A DNA stretch of 64,000 bases from Methylorubrum populi (GCF_002355515.1 NZ_AP014809.1:4550501-4614500); one strand, 5' to 3'. Counted from the first letter of the stretch, positions 1-8,557 are shown. Numbers and translations: made by a program. Notes: a model not told the origin generated them from the sequence alone.

Positions 1-162
1 GGTCTTCGGCCCGGCGATCAGCACGTGGCCCATGGTGAGCGCGAAGAAGCGCGTCACGTCCTCGACGAAGAGCGGATCGGTGTTGCCTTCCCAGGGGAGA
101 TGCCCGTTGAGGCCGAGCTGGCCCCGCTGGCCGATGGCGCAGATGCAGCGGACGTCGATCAT
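1..162 (-). CDS. DHFR-fold reductase, N-terminal 54 residues (dihydrofolate or dihydromethanopterin reductase)
   Basis: The 3' part of the gene lies outside the window. The 54 visible residues contain the DHFR N-terminal pattern: AIGQRGQLGLNGHLPW, then Asp35 in EDVTRFF, which aligns with the substrate-binding acid of E. coli DHFR (Asp27), then TMGHVLIAGPKT. Differences from ordinary FolA are a four-residue insertion after LPW and GPKT in place of GRHT/GRKT, so an NADPH-phosphate-contacting arginine is missing. In Methylobacterium a DHFR paralogue, DmrA, reduces dihydromethanopterin for C1 transfer. The divergence fits that paralogue, but the fragment cannot separate the two. The ATG is at 160-162. 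The gene follows the SDR gene on the same strand after 74 bp and probably ends the cvpA-purF-SDR run. Family assignment is firm, substrate is not. Confidence 0.8.
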   Translation of the reverse strand, partial: MIDVRCICAIGQRGQLGLNGHLPWEGNTDPLFVEDVTRFFALTMGHVLIAGPKT

Positions 163-211
163 GGCTGAAACCCTACAAGCCCCAAGACAAGCGGGCTCCC
201 CCGCAACCCCG

Positions 212-230
212 CCGGGGCCCGAGGCCCCGG
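212..230. repeat. GC-rich stem-loop between SDR and DHFR-fold genes
   Basis: Perfect 8-bp inverted repeat (CCGGGGCC, 3-nt loop, GGCCCCGG) just past the SDR stop codon. There is no T-run on either side, so it is not a classical intrinsic terminator. Similar CCGGGGC...GCCCCGG hairpins occur in the rplI-dnaB gap, suggesting a common intergenic palindrome. Confidence 0.5.
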
Positions 231-236
231 ACCCCC

Positions 237-980
237 TTACTGGGGTGCGGAGAAGGCGAGAACCCGGTCGCTGGGGAAATCGTAGAGTTTGCCCGTCTCG
301 TTCCATTCGGGAGAGGCGAGGCGCACGAAATGCGGCGCCAGCGCCTCCGGGGTCTTCAGGGTCGCCGGATCCTCGCCCGGCATCGCCGCCGCGCGCATGC
401 GGGTGCGCAGGGGGCCGGGGTTGACCAGCATCGCACGCACCTCCGTGCGCTCGTTCTCGGCGGCGTAGGTGCGCACCATCGCCTCCAGCGCCGCCTTCGA
501 GACGGAGTAGGGCCCCCAATAGGCCCGGCACTTCGCGGCCGCGCCCGAGGAGACGAAGATCGCGCGTCCCGCATCCGAGCGCTGCAGCAACGGATCGACG
601 GAGCGGATCAGGCGCCAGTTGGCGGTGACGTTGATCGCCATCACCTGATCCCAGACCTTCGGCGTGACGTGGCTGACCGGCATCAGGTTGCCGAGGATGC
701 CGGCATTGCCGATCACCGCGTCGAGCCGGCCCCAGCGCTCGTTGAGCGCCGCACCCAGACGGTCGATGGCGTCGTAATCGGTCAGATCGAGGGGCACCAG
801 CGTCGCGTGGCCGCCGGCCTGCCGGATCGCGTCGTCGAGCTCCTCCAGCCCCCCCTGCGTGCGGGCGATCGCGACGACGTGGGCCCCGGCGCCTGCCAGC
901 GCGAGCGCCGCGGCACGGCCGATGCCGCGCGAGGCGCCGGTGACGACGGCCACGCGGCCGTCGAGGATCTTGTCGGCCAT
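237..980 (-). CDS. SDR-family NAD(P)-dependent oxidoreductase
   Basis: A 247-residue classical short-chain dehydrogenase/reductase. The Rossmann glycine motif TGASRGIG is at residues 14-21, the NAG motif near 91-93, the catalytic Ser in the VSSGAAAK segment near 143, and the catalytic Tyr/Lys in GPYSVSK near 155-160. The substrate cannot be read from the sequence. An ATG at 978-980 is chosen: the open frame extends 9 nt upstream to a TTG overlapping the purF stop, but GAGGCGG lies 8-14 nt before the ATG. The gene starts 5 bp after purF and is probably co-transcribed with it. Its distance from purine synthesis suggests operon hitch-hiking rather than a shared pathway. Confidence 0.88.
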   Translation of the reverse strand: MADKILDGRVAVVTGASRGIGRAAALALAGAGAHVVAIARTQGGLEELDDAIRQAGGHATLVPLDLTDYDAIDRLGAALNERWGRLDAVIGNAGILGNLMPVSHVTPKVWDQVMAINVTANWRLIRSVDPLLQRSDAGRAIFVSSGAAAKCRAYWGPYSVSKAALEAMVRTYAAENERTEVRAMLVNPGPLRTRMRAAAMPGEDPATLKTPEALAPHFVRLASPEWNETGKLYDFPSDRVLAFSAPQ

Positions 981-985
981 CGGAT

Positions 986-2461
986 TCAATCCGCCTCGGC
1001 CAGCATCGCGAAGCGCTTCGGCCCGGCAATCGCCAGATCGGTCAGGCCGGTCGGGTAGTCGCCGGTGAAGCAGTGATCGGTGTATTGCGGGCAGTCGGCG
1101 TTGCGCGCCTCCTCGCCCATCGCCCGGTACAGGCCGGGGATCGACAGGAAGGCCAGCGAATCGGCGCCGATATATTGGCGCATGCCCTCGAGGTCGTGGG
1201 TGGCGGCCAGCAGCTTCTCGCGCTCGGGCGTGTCGATGCCGTAGAAGTCAGGGTACGTGATCGGCGGCGAGGCAATGCGGAAATGCACCTCGCGGGCGCC
1301 GGCATCGCGCATCATCCGCACGATCTTCACGGACGTCGTGCCGCGCACGAGGCTGTCGTCCACGAGCACGATGCGCTTGCCCTCGACCGCGGCGCGGTTG
1401 GCCGAGTGCTTCATCCGCACCCCGAGTTCGCGCACGGTCTGGGTCGGCTGGATGAAGGTGCGCCCGACATAGTGGTTGCGGATGATGCCCATCTCGAAGG
1501 GCAGGCCCGCCTCCTGCGCGAAGCCGAGGGCCGCCGGCACGCCGGAATCCGGCACCGGGATCACCACGTCGGCCTCGGGGGCCGCCTCGCGGGCGAGTTC
1601 CTGGCCGATGGCCTTGCGCACCCCGTAGACGCTCTTGCCGTTCACCACCGAGTCGGGGCGGGCGAAGTAGATGTACTCGAAGATGCAGGGGCGCATCGGC
1701 CGCGCCTCCGCGAAGCGGATCGACTCGACGCCCTCCTCCGAGATCACCACCACCTCGCCGTTCTCGACGTCGCGGATGAAGCGGGCGCCGATGATGTCGA
1801 GCGCGCAGGATTCGGAGGCGAGGATGTAGCGCCCGTCGAGCTCGCCGAGCACCAGGGGGCGGATGCCCAGCGGATCGCGGGCGCCGATGAGCTTCTTGTT
1901 GGTGAGCGCGACGATGGCGTAGGCGCCCTGGATCTGCTGCAGCGCGTCGATGAAGCGCTCGACGATGCGCGGTTTGCGCGAGCGGGCGGCCAGATGCAGG
2001 ATCACCTCGGTGTCCGAGGTCGATTGCGTGATGGCGCCGTCGCGCACGAGGTCGCGGCGGATCGACAGCGCGTTGGTCAGGTTGCCGTTATGCGCGACCG
2101 CCAGACCGCCGCTGGCGAGTTCGGCGAACAGCGGCTGAACGTTGCGCAGGATGGTGCCGCCGGTGGTCGAGTAGCGCACGTGGCCGATGGCGGAGCGCCC
2201 GGCCAGCCGCTCGATCGTGCCGCGGTCGGAGAAGTTGTCGCCGACGAGGCCCTGGCGGCGCTCGGAGTGGAACACCCCGTCGTCGTAGGAGACGATGCCC
2301 GCCGCCTCCTGGCCGCGATGCTGCAGGGCGTGCAGGCCGAGCGCCACGATCGCCGAGGCGTCGTCGTGCCCGTAGATGCCGAAGACGCCGCATTCCTCGC
2401 GAAGCGTATCCCCGTCGATGTCCAGGTCGCGGACATCGGCGCTCGCGCTGACAGCTGACAT
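986..2461 (-). CDS. purF: Amidophosphoribosyltransferase
   Basis: Catalyses the first committed step of purine synthesis: PRPP plus glutamine to phosphoribosylamine, in the cytoplasm. The 491-residue product has a short propeptide ending at Glu23, then the nucleophile Cys24 in the CGVFGIYG motif of class II glutamine amidotransferases. The PRPP-binding loop VLVDDSLVRGTT is near residues 355-370. The C-terminal CPQYTDHC-FTGDYPTG stretch recalls the Bacillus-type Fe-S enzymes, though the Cys spacing differs. The frame is open upstream to a GTG at 2494, but the ATG at 2461 fits the propeptide length and has AGGA about 13 nt upstream. It lies downstream of cvpA, the classical cvpA-purF arrangement, separated here by 229 bp. 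Confidence 0.97.
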   Translation of the reverse strand: MSAVSASADVRDLDIDGDTLREECGVFGIYGHDDASAIVALGLHALQHRGQEAAGIVSYDDGVFHSERRQGLVGDNFSDRGTIERLAGRSAIGHVRYSTTGGTILRNVQPLFAELASGGLAVAHNGNLTNALSIRRDLVRDGAITQSTSDTEVILHLAARSRKPRIVERFIDALQQIQGAYAIVALTNKKLIGARDPLGIRPLVLGELDGRYILASESCALDIIGARFIRDVENGEVVVISEEGVESIRFAEARPMRPCIFEYIYFARPDSVVNGKSVYGVRKAIGQELAREAAPEADVVIPVPDSGVPAALGFAQEAGLPFEMGIIRNHYVGRTFIQPTQTVRELGVRMKHSANRAAVEGKRIVLVDDSLVRGTTSVKIVRMMRDAGAREVHFRIASPPITYPDFYGIDTPEREKLLAATHDLEGMRQYIGADSLAFLSIPGLYRAMGEEARNADCPQYTDHCFTGDYPTGLTDLAIAGPKRFAMLAEAD

Positions 2462-2690
2462 GTCGATCTCGAATCCTGGAGGCGCGCGGGTCACGCGGGC
2501 CTCGCATCCGGCACGGCGGGAAACGGCCGGAGGCGCCGTTCGTCCGCAGGCTCTGCCGCGGGGATGACGCCGGGACCGTCGTGAAACCGTTACCTAGGCT
2601 CGGATCTCGTCGCAACCAAGACCGATTCCAGCATATCCTTCGTCATCCGCGCGCATTGCTTGCGCGGCCCGGATGCGGGGGGGGCGGCCG

Positions 2691-3287
2691 TCAGCGCTTC
2701 GGCGCGGGCCCGGCCTCGCTGCGGCGCTGGGCGGGGAGGTCGGTCTCCGGCGGCGGCTCCTCGGCCGGCCCCTCGCCCTTCGGCTTGCGGAACTGCTTGA
2801 GGAAGCCCTCCGGATTGTCGGGCAGCTGCGCCACCAGCGCCTCGCCCGAGCTTTCCAAGAGCGAGCGGCTCTTGGCCTGCGCCGCCCAGTCCGGAACCTT
2901 GCCCTGTACGAGCCAGGCCAGGAACACCCAGCCGATCACGCAGATCAGGAAGCCGCGGCCCGCCCCGAACAGGAAGCCGAGGGAGCGGTCGACGGCGCCG
3001 ATGCGCGAGTCGAGCACGAGGTCGGAGACCTTCACCGTCACCAGCGAGACCACGATCAGGGTGGCGAGGAAGATCGCGGCGATGGAGGCGACCAGCGCCA
3101 CGGTGTCGCTGGAGATGTGCTGCTTGACGGTAGGCAGGAGCAGCGGGTGCAGCGACCATGCCACCGCGGCGGCGGCCACCCAGGCAATGATCGCGAGCAC
3201 CTCGCGGGTCACGCCGCGCACGGCGGCGAGCAGCGCCGAGACGAGCACGATGCCGAGCACCACGAGGTCGAGGACGGAAAACGGCAT
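2691..3287 (-). CDS. cvpA: CvpA-family inner-membrane protein
   Basis: A 198-residue protein of the CvpA (colicin V production) family. Four hydrophobic membrane segments fill residues 1-125, starting MPFSVLDLVVLGIVLVSALL and including the conserved glycine-rich RSLGFLFGAGRGF stretch. The C-terminal 60 residues are a Pro/Glu/Arg-rich tail predicted to be disordered. Family members in other bacteria are linked to envelope integrity and colicin V export; no enzymatic role is known. The upstream open frame is long, but the ATG at 3285-3287 starts exactly at the family boundary. Gene order cvpA-purF is conserved across proteobacteria. Confidence 0.88.
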   Translation of the reverse strand: MPFSVLDLVVLGIVLVSALLAAVRGVTREVLAIIAWVAAAAVAWSLHPLLLPTVKQHISSDTVALVASIAAIFLATLIVVSLVTVKVSDLVLDSRIGAVDRSLGFLFGAGRGFLICVIGWVFLAWLVQGKVPDWAAQAKSRSLLESSGEALVAQLPDNPEGFLKQFRKPKGEGPAEEPPPETDLPAQRRSEAGPAPKR

Positions 3288-3709
3288 CGCAGGATATGGT
3301 TCGCTGGGGCGGGACGGGGCAGCCTTGCCCGGACGACGACGGCTCCCCCGGGCCGCGCGTCCGCTCTGGTCTTTAACCATATACCCCGGCGAACCTCGGC
3401 CGTCACCTTCGGGGCGCATGCCCCCGTGCGGGCCTCCAGGCGTCCCCGGGCGGGCCGGGGCAGCCTCACCCTCGCTGAGGCGATCCGGCGCGCGGCCGCC
3501 CGCGGGGGCAGGGCGCCGCTCATCCCTGCAGACGCGGCATTTCGGCTCGGGGGCGGTCCCCACAGGAGGATCGGGCCGCGAGAGCAGGATTCCCGCCGCT
3601 GCCGCAGTGACGCGCACAACGTTTCACGAATTCGCCGAAAGAGAAAAAGATCTTTCTGGTAATCTCGGCTATAACCGAAGTATTCAAGATACGGACGGGG
3701 TTGAAGGGG
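3288..3709. other. Divergent intergenic region cvpA / interrupted MBL gene
   Basis: A 422-bp gap between divergent starts. Most of it is GC-rich; the last 100 bp before the metallo-beta-lactamase gene are more AT-rich and hold a TATAAC hexamer at 3670-3675 that could be a -10 element, with no good -35. No gene is supported here; open frames through it are extensions or shadows of cvpA. Confidence 0.5.
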
Positions 3710-3875
3710 ATGGCCGGTACGATCGACAGGCGCGGTTTTCTGCGGGGATCCGCGGTCTTCGCGGCCGGTGCGGCCGCCGGATTCTCCTGTATCGAGATCG
3801 CCGACGCTGCGCCGATCGCGGTGCCGACGGTCGACAAGCTGTCCCTGCGCGTCCTGATTGATTCGGCTCACGACC
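3710..3875 (+). pseudogene. 5' fragment of Tat-exported metallo-beta-lactamase-fold hydrolase, split by IS
   Basis: Encodes the first 55 residues of a protein whose remainder lies beyond the insertion sequence. The N-terminus has a twin-arginine signal (DRRGFLRGSA followed by a hydrophobic stretch), so the intact protein would be exported folded. The ATG at 3710 is preceded by GGACGGGG at 3693-3700; a TTG at 3701 is the alternative. The reading frame breaks at the insertion site after VLIDSAHD and runs about 90 bp into the element before stopping. Joining this piece, with one copy of the GACC duplication, to base 5555 gives a continuous 372-residue frame reading SAHDQFLKPATVQGV. The gene is therefore a recent single-event knockout. 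Confidence 0.9.
3872..3875 (+). repeat. Target-site duplication (left copy), GACC
   Basis: GACC at 3872-3875 directly abuts the left IS end and is repeated at 5551-5554 after the right end. The original sequence CAC-GACC-AG keeps the frame of the disrupted gene, which confirms the boundary. Confidence 0.85.
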
Positions 3876-5550
3876 CTGGCTGTGTCAAAACTCCCATGAT
3901 GGTATCTTTCTCCGGGTCGACCGGAGGCTGGCATGGGACGGTTTGTTGTCGGTGCCGAGCGTGATCAGACGACGCTGTTTCCGCCGTGTCTTGAAGACTG
4001 GATCGCCGAGGACAATCCGGTCCGCGTGGTCGATGCCTTCGTGGATGCGCTGGATCTTGGGGCGCTCGGCTTCGCGGGCGTCGATGCGGCACGGACGGGG
4101 CGACCGGGCTACCATCCGGCCGCTCTCCTGAAGCTCTACGTCTACGGATACCTCAACCGGGTCCCGTCGAGCCGGCGTCTGGAGCGTGAAGCGGGCCGCA
4201 ACGTCGAGGTCATGTGGCTGACGGGTCAGCTGTCGCCCGATCACAAGACCATTGCTGAGTTCCGCCGTCAGAACGGACCGGCCATCGGGCGCGTCTGTGC
4301 CCGCTTCGTCGGTTTGTGCCGCGAGATGGGCCTGCTGACCGGCACACGCGTCGCGATCGACGGCTCGAAGTTCAAGGCGGTCAACAACCGCGACCGCAAC
4401 TTCACGCAAGGCAAGCTCGACCGGCGCCGCCAGCAGATCGAGGAGAGCGTGTCGCGCTACCTCTCGCAGCTCGACACGGCCGATCGTCAGGATCCCACAC
4501 CCGAACTGGCCGCCAAGGTGGTGCGGCTGAAGGAGAAGATCGCCCGCCTCGGGCAGGAGATGGAGCGGTTGGCCGGCCTGGAGGAGCAGATGAAGGCGGC
4601 GCCCGACCGGCAGATCTCGCTGACCGATCCCGACGCGCGATCGATGGCAACCAGCGGGCGCGGGTCGGGCGTGGTGGGCTACAACGTCCAGGTGGCGGTC
4701 GAGACCGAGCATCATCTGATCGTGGCGCACGCGGTGACCAATGCCGGCTCGGACCGGGCGCAGCTCCGTGGTATGGCAGTACGGGCCAAGCAGGCTCTGG
4801 AGACGGACACGCTCGATGCGGTGGCCGACCGGGGCTATTATTCCGGTGAACAGATTCTGGCTTGCGAACGCGCCGGCATCTCGGTCACGCTGCCCCGGCC
4901 GATGACCTCGGGCGCCAAGGCCGCCGGCCGCTTCGGCAAGGAGGATTTTCTCTATCGCCCTCAGGAGAATGCCTACCTGTGCCCGGCGGGCGAGACGCTG
5001 CCCCACCGATGCACCACGGTGGAGAACGGCCTGACGCTGCATCGGTACTGGACGAACGTGTGCTCGGCCTGCCCGATGAAGGCGGAATGCACGACGGGCA
5101 AGGAGCGCCGGGTGACACGTTGGGAGCACGAGGATGTGCTGGAGACGGTGCAGCGCCGATTGGACGCCGATCCGCTGGCCATGCGGGTCCGGCGTGAGAC
5201 GGTCGAGCATCCTTTCGGTACGCTGAAGGCGCGGATGGGGGCCACGCACTTCCTCACCAAGACCCTGCCGCGCGTCTCGACCGAGATGGCGCTCCATGTC
5301 CTCGCCTACAATCTGACGCGGGTTCTCAACATCCTGGGAAGCCGGAAGCTCCTGGCGGCGATCCCCACCTGAGCGGGAGCATGGATCGCTCGCCGAAGAG
5401 GCCGGGAAACCGTCCAGGAGGCGCTTTCAATCAAAAACTGGTCGTCTCCCGACCGCAAAAACCCGTTCGACGCGATGAACAGCCCATTCTCAAGAGACCG
5501 GGACGTCACCCGACCGCAAAGTCCCAATCCCAGAGTTTTGACACGGCCTG
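3876..5550 (+). mobile_element. IS1182-type insertion sequence, complete, 1675 bp
   Basis: Bounded by imperfect 18-bp terminal inverted repeats: left CTGGCTGTGTCAAAACTC (3876-3893), right, read inward, CAGGCCGTGTCAAAACTC (5533-5550), matching at 16 of 18 positions. Flanked by a GACC duplication. It carries one transposase gene on the plus strand. The region between the transposase stop and the right end includes a doubled CCCGACCGCAAA motif. Intact repeats, an intact transposase and an exact duplication indicate a recent insertion, and the element may still be mobile. Confidence 0.93.
3933..5372 (+). CDS. IS1182-family DDE transposase
   Basis: A 479-residue transposase, full length for the family. 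The N-terminal domain (residues 1-110) has the DUF772-like pattern, with HPAALLKLYVYGYLNRVPSSR and the following TIAEFRRQN. The catalytic core follows: first Asp in VAIDGSKFKAVNNRD (about 135), second Asp in VADRGYYSG (about 290), and the Glu in EHPFGTLKARMG near 430. A cysteine-rich insert CSACPMKAECTTG precedes the last motif, as is usual for IS1182 members. A coiled-coil-like helical stretch covers residues 155-215. No frameshift or stop interrupts it. The ATG at 3933 lies 57 bp inside the left end. Confidence 0.95.
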   Translation: MGRFVVGAERDQTTLFPPCLEDWIAEDNPVRVVDAFVDALDLGALGFAGVDAARTGRPGYHPAALLKLYVYGYLNRVPSSRRLEREAGRNVEVMWLTGQLSPDHKTIAEFRRQNGPAIGRVCARFVGLCREMGLLTGTRVAIDGSKFKAVNNRDRNFTQGKLDRRRQQIEESVSRYLSQLDTADRQDPTPELAAKVVRLKEKIARLGQEMERLAGLEEQMKAAPDRQISLTDPDARSMATSGRGSGVVGYNVQVAVETEHHLIVAHAVTNAGSDRAQLRGMAVRAKQALETDTLDAVADRGYYSGEQILACERAGISVTLPRPMTSGAKAAGRFGKEDFLYRPQENAYLCPAGETLPHRCTTVENGLTLHRYWTNVCSACPMKAECTTGKERRVTRWEHEDVLETVQRRLDADPLAMRVRRETVEHPFGTLKARMGATHFLTKTLPRVSTEMALHVLAYNLTRVLNILGSRKLLAAIPT

Positions 5551-5554
5551 GACC
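5551..5554 (+). repeat. Target-site duplication (right copy), GACC
   Basis: Second copy of the GACC found at 3872-3875, immediately after the right inverted repeat of the element. Confidence 0.85.
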
Positions 5555-6507
5555 AGTTCCTGAAGCCCGCGACCGTCCAGGGCGTGCTGCACCAGCCGCC
5601 GGGCAACGGCCGCGGCGCCGATTACCGCCGGGTGCTGCACAATCAGTGGGGCCTGTCCCTCTTCGCGGAATCGTGGCGGGCAGAGGAGGCGCGCACGATC
5701 CTGCTCGATTTCGGCTACAGCCCCGAGGCGCTCCTCAACAATATCGAGATCCTGAAGGTCGATCCGACCAAGGTCGACGCGCTGATCGTCAGCCACGGCC
5801 ATCACGACCATTACGGCGGCCTGACCGGCTTCCTCGACAAGTACAGGAGCGCGCTCGCGCCCGACCTGAAGCTCTATGCCGGCGGCGAGGACAATTTCTG
5901 CCACCGCCTGTCCCCGAGCGGCGTCCCCGGCCAGTTCACCGATTTCGGCCAGCTCGATCGGCGCGAACTGGCGGCGCAGCGGATCTCGACCGTGCTGTGC
6001 GAGACGCCGACGGTGGTGGCCGGCCACGCCTTCACCACGGGGCAGATCAAGCGCGCCTCGATCGAGCGCATCCTCCCGAACACCTTCGTCGAGCGGGGCA
6101 TCAAGGACGGGCTCGGTTGCGATGCCAGCCACTATTCGCCCGCCGAACTTCAAGGGAAAATCATTCCCGACGAGCACGTCCACGAGCACGCCACCTGCTT
6201 CAACGTGCGGGGCAAGGGCCTCGTGGTGATCTCGTCCTGCGGCCATGTCGGCATCGTCAACTCGGTGCGGCAGGCGCAGGAGGTCTCGGGCGTCGAGCGC
6301 GTCCACGCCATCGTCGGCGGCTTCCATCTCGGCCCCGCGCCGAAGGAATACCTGACCCAGGTCGTGGCCGAGATCAAAGGGCTCCGGCCCGACGTGGTCG
6401 TGCCGATGCATTGCAGCGGCCTGAACTTCGCGCTCGAGGCGCAGGCGCAGATGCCGGAGAACGTGATCGTTCCGACGACCGGCAGCCGGCTCGTCTTCAG
6501 TGCGTAA
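5555..6507 (+). pseudogene. 3' fragment of metallo-beta-lactamase-fold hydrolase (COG1237-like)
   Basis: Carries about 317 residues, including the metal site motif SHGHHDHYGG (HxHxDH) and later histidines in ISSCGHVGIVNSV and VVPMHCSG, the layout of COG1237 metallo-hydrolases. Some archaeal members of that group are implicated in methanopterin synthesis, but a Tat signal on the 5' part argues for a periplasmic role here. The fragment lacks a signal peptide and a normal start; a GTG at 5584 could give an internal start but has no clear ribosome site. The last 8 bp overlap the sco-like gene, so the pair was an operon before the insertion. Confidence 0.88.
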
Positions 6508-7120
6508 CCGGGCGCTCGCGGCCGTCCTGCTCGGCCTGCTCGGCATGGCCGGGTCCGCGCGCGGCGAGACCCCGCCGCGCCGCTCGGCCGCCGAGTTGAT
6601 GGACGTGCTGATGTGGAACCGCGAGCCGGTCGGCGGCCCGTTCGCGCTGACCGATCAGGCGGGACGGCCTCGCACGGAGGCCGATTTTCGCGGCCGCCTC
6701 CTCCTCGTCTATTTCGGCTACACCGCCTGCCCGGATGTCTGCCCGACGGACCTGATGGAGATCGGCCGGGCGCTCACGCTGCTGGGCCCGGACGCCGACT
6801 CCGTCCAGCCGGTCTTCATCACGCTCGACCCCGAGCACGACACGGCCGGGCTGCTGGCGGAGTACCTGCCGAACTTCCACCCGCGTCTGGTCGGCCTGAC
6901 CGGCAGCGAGGCGGCGGTCCGCCGCGCCGCCGACGCCTACAAGGTCTATTACGAGACGAGCCCGCGCCCCGGAGGCGGCCGGGCCGTCGAGCATTCCGCC
7001 TTCATCTATCTGATGGACCGATCGGGGGCCTATCTCGGATTCTTTCCGCCCGGCACGGCGGCCGAGCGGATGATGACGATCCTGCGGCCGCATCTCACTG
7101 CCCGTCCCGCTGCGGAATAG
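6500..7120 (+). CDS. SCO1/SenC/PrrC-family copper/redox protein
   Basis: A 206-residue exported thioredoxin-fold protein. The signal peptide covers about residues 1-22. The copper-binding CxxxC motif is in YTACPDVCPTDL (near 76-80), and the distal histidine is in AVEHSAFIYL (near 170). SCO proteins deliver copper to the CuA centre of cytochrome oxidase or act as thiol reductases. The GTG start at 6500 overlaps the stop of the interrupted hydrolase gene (GTGCGTAA), implying translational coupling. With that gene broken by an IS, expression now depends on read-through or an IS-borne promoter. The gene ends 6 bp from the radA stop, converging with it. Confidence 0.9.
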   Translation: MRNRALAAVLLGLLGMAGSARGETPPRRSAAELMDVLMWNREPVGGPFALTDQAGRPRTEADFRGRLLLVYFGYTACPDVCPTDLMEIGRALTLLGPDADSVQPVFITLDPEHDTAGLLAEYLPNFHPRLVGLTGSEAAVRRAADAYKVYYETSPRPGGGRAVEHSAFIYLMDRSGAYLGFFPPGTAAERMMTILRPHLTARPAAE

Positions 7121-7126
7121 GCCGCG

Positions 7127-8557
7127 CTACACCTCCTCCTCGTAGCGTACGGCCCGCGGGCGTCCGCCGCCGCGCCGGGGCGCCCCCGAGGCGATGCCGG
7201 CGACGAGGTCGGCGATGTGACGCAGCGCCTCCGTCGGCAGCGCCCGGTCGCCGGTCTCGCCGCGCCCCTGCGGGGTGATCGCCTTGCCGAAGCCGAGCTT
7301 GAGCGCCTCCTTCAGCCGGGCGGGCGCCTGCGAGACCGGCCGCACCGCCCCCGACAGGCCGAGTTCGCCGAAATAGACCGAATCGGAGGGAAGCGCCGCC
7401 CCCGAGAGCGAGGAGACGAGCGCGGCGGCGACCGCGAGGTCGGCGGCGGGCTCGGTGATGCGCAGGCCGCCCGCGACGTTGAGGTAGACGTCGTGGCCGC
7501 CGAGCCGAATGCCGCCATGGGCCTCCAGCACGGCGAGCACCATCGACAGGCGGTTGGGATCCCAGCCGACCACGGCCCGGCGCGGCATGCCGAGCGAGGA
7601 GGGGGCGACGAGCGCCTGGATCTCGACGAGAAGCGGCCGCGTGCCCTCCATCCCGGCGAAGACCGCGGTGCCCGGCGCGGCGTGGTCGCGGCCGGCTAGG
7701 AACAGGGCGGAGGGGTTCGGCACCTCGGCGAGCCCGGCATCGGTCATCTCGAACACGCCGATCTCGTCGGTGGGCCCGAAGCGGTTCTTGACCGCGCGCA
7801 GGATGCGGAAGTGGTGGCCCTGGTCTCCCTCGAAGGAGGCGACCGCATCGACCATGTGCTCGACCACCCGCGGCCCGGCGATCTGCCCGTCCTTGGTGAC
7901 GTGGCCGACGAGGATCACCGCCGTGCCCGTGGTCTTGGCGAAGCGGATCAGCGCCTGGGCCGAGCTCCGCACCTGGGTGACGGTGCCCGGCGCCGATTCC
8001 ACCGTCTCGGTCCACATGGTCTGGATCGAGTCGATGATGGTCAGCGCCGGCGGCTGGCCTTGCGACAGCGTCTCGACGATGTCCTCGACATTGGTCTGCG
8101 CCGCCAGCTCCACCGGGTGACCCGCCAGCCCGAGGCGTTCGGCGCGCAGGCGCACCTGTCCCACCGCCTCCTCGCCGGAGATGTAGGCGACCCGCTCCCC
8201 GCTTTTCGCCATGGCGGCGGAGGCCTGCATCAGCAGCGTCGACTTGCCGATGCCGGGATCGCCGCCGAGCAGGATCACCGAGCCGCGCACGAAGCCGCCG
8301 CCGGTCACCCGGTCCAGTTCGTTGATGCCCGAGGCCGTGCGCGGGGCCTCCTTGGCCTCGCCGGTCAGGCCTTCGAGGGGGAAGACGCGGCCCCGCGCCC
8401 GCGACGGCCGGGTCGCGGCCGGACCCGATTGCGGGCCGGCGCTGGGCACCTCCTCCTGGATCGTGTTCCAACCGTTGCAGGCCTCGCAGCGCCCGCGCCA
8501 GCGGTTGTAGACCGCCCCGCAGGACTGGCAGACGAAGGTCTGTTGGATCTTGGCCAT
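7127..8557 (-). CDS. radA: DNA repair protein RadA (Sms)
   Basis: A 476-residue RecA-like branch-migration ATPase that helps process recombination intermediates. It begins with the four-cysteine zinc finger CQSCG...CEACNGW (residues 10-29), then the Walker A GGDPGIGKSTLL near residue 95, the RadA-specific KNRFGPTDEIGVFEM motif near 255-270, and a C-terminal Lon-protease-like domain. Length and domain order are normal for the family. Start ATG at 8557. It is transcribed toward the sco-like gene. Confidence 0.97.
   Translation of the reverse strand: MAKIQQTFVCQSCGAVYNRWRGRCEACNGWNTIQEEVPSAGPQSGPAATRPSRARGRVFPLEGLTGEAKEAPRTASGINELDRVTGGGFVRGSVILLGGDPGIGKSTLLMQASAAMAKSGERVAYISGEEAVGQVRLRAERLGLAGHPVELAAQTNVEDIVETLSQGQPPALTIIDSIQTMWTETVESAPGTVTQVRSSAQALIRFAKTTGTAVILVGHVTKDGQIAGPRVVEHMVDAVASFEGDQGHHFRILRAVKNRFGPTDEIGVFEMTDAGLAEVPNPSALFLAGRDHAAPGTAVFAGMEGTRPLLVEIQALVAPSSLGMPRRAVVGWDPNRLSMVLAVLEAHGGIRLGGHDVYLNVAGGLRITEPAADLAVAAALVSSLSGAALPSDSVYFGELGLSGAVRPVSQAPARLKEALKLGFGKAITPQGRGETGDRALPTEALRHIADLVAGIASGAPRRGGGRPRAVRYEEEV

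Noticed and set aside
212..230. GC hairpin as terminator of the SDR gene
   Set aside because: No T-run follows; kept only as a repeat.
3885..5297. 470-codon minus-strand frame in the insertion sequence
   Set aside because: Opposite strand of the transposase; the plus-strand DDE protein explains the region.
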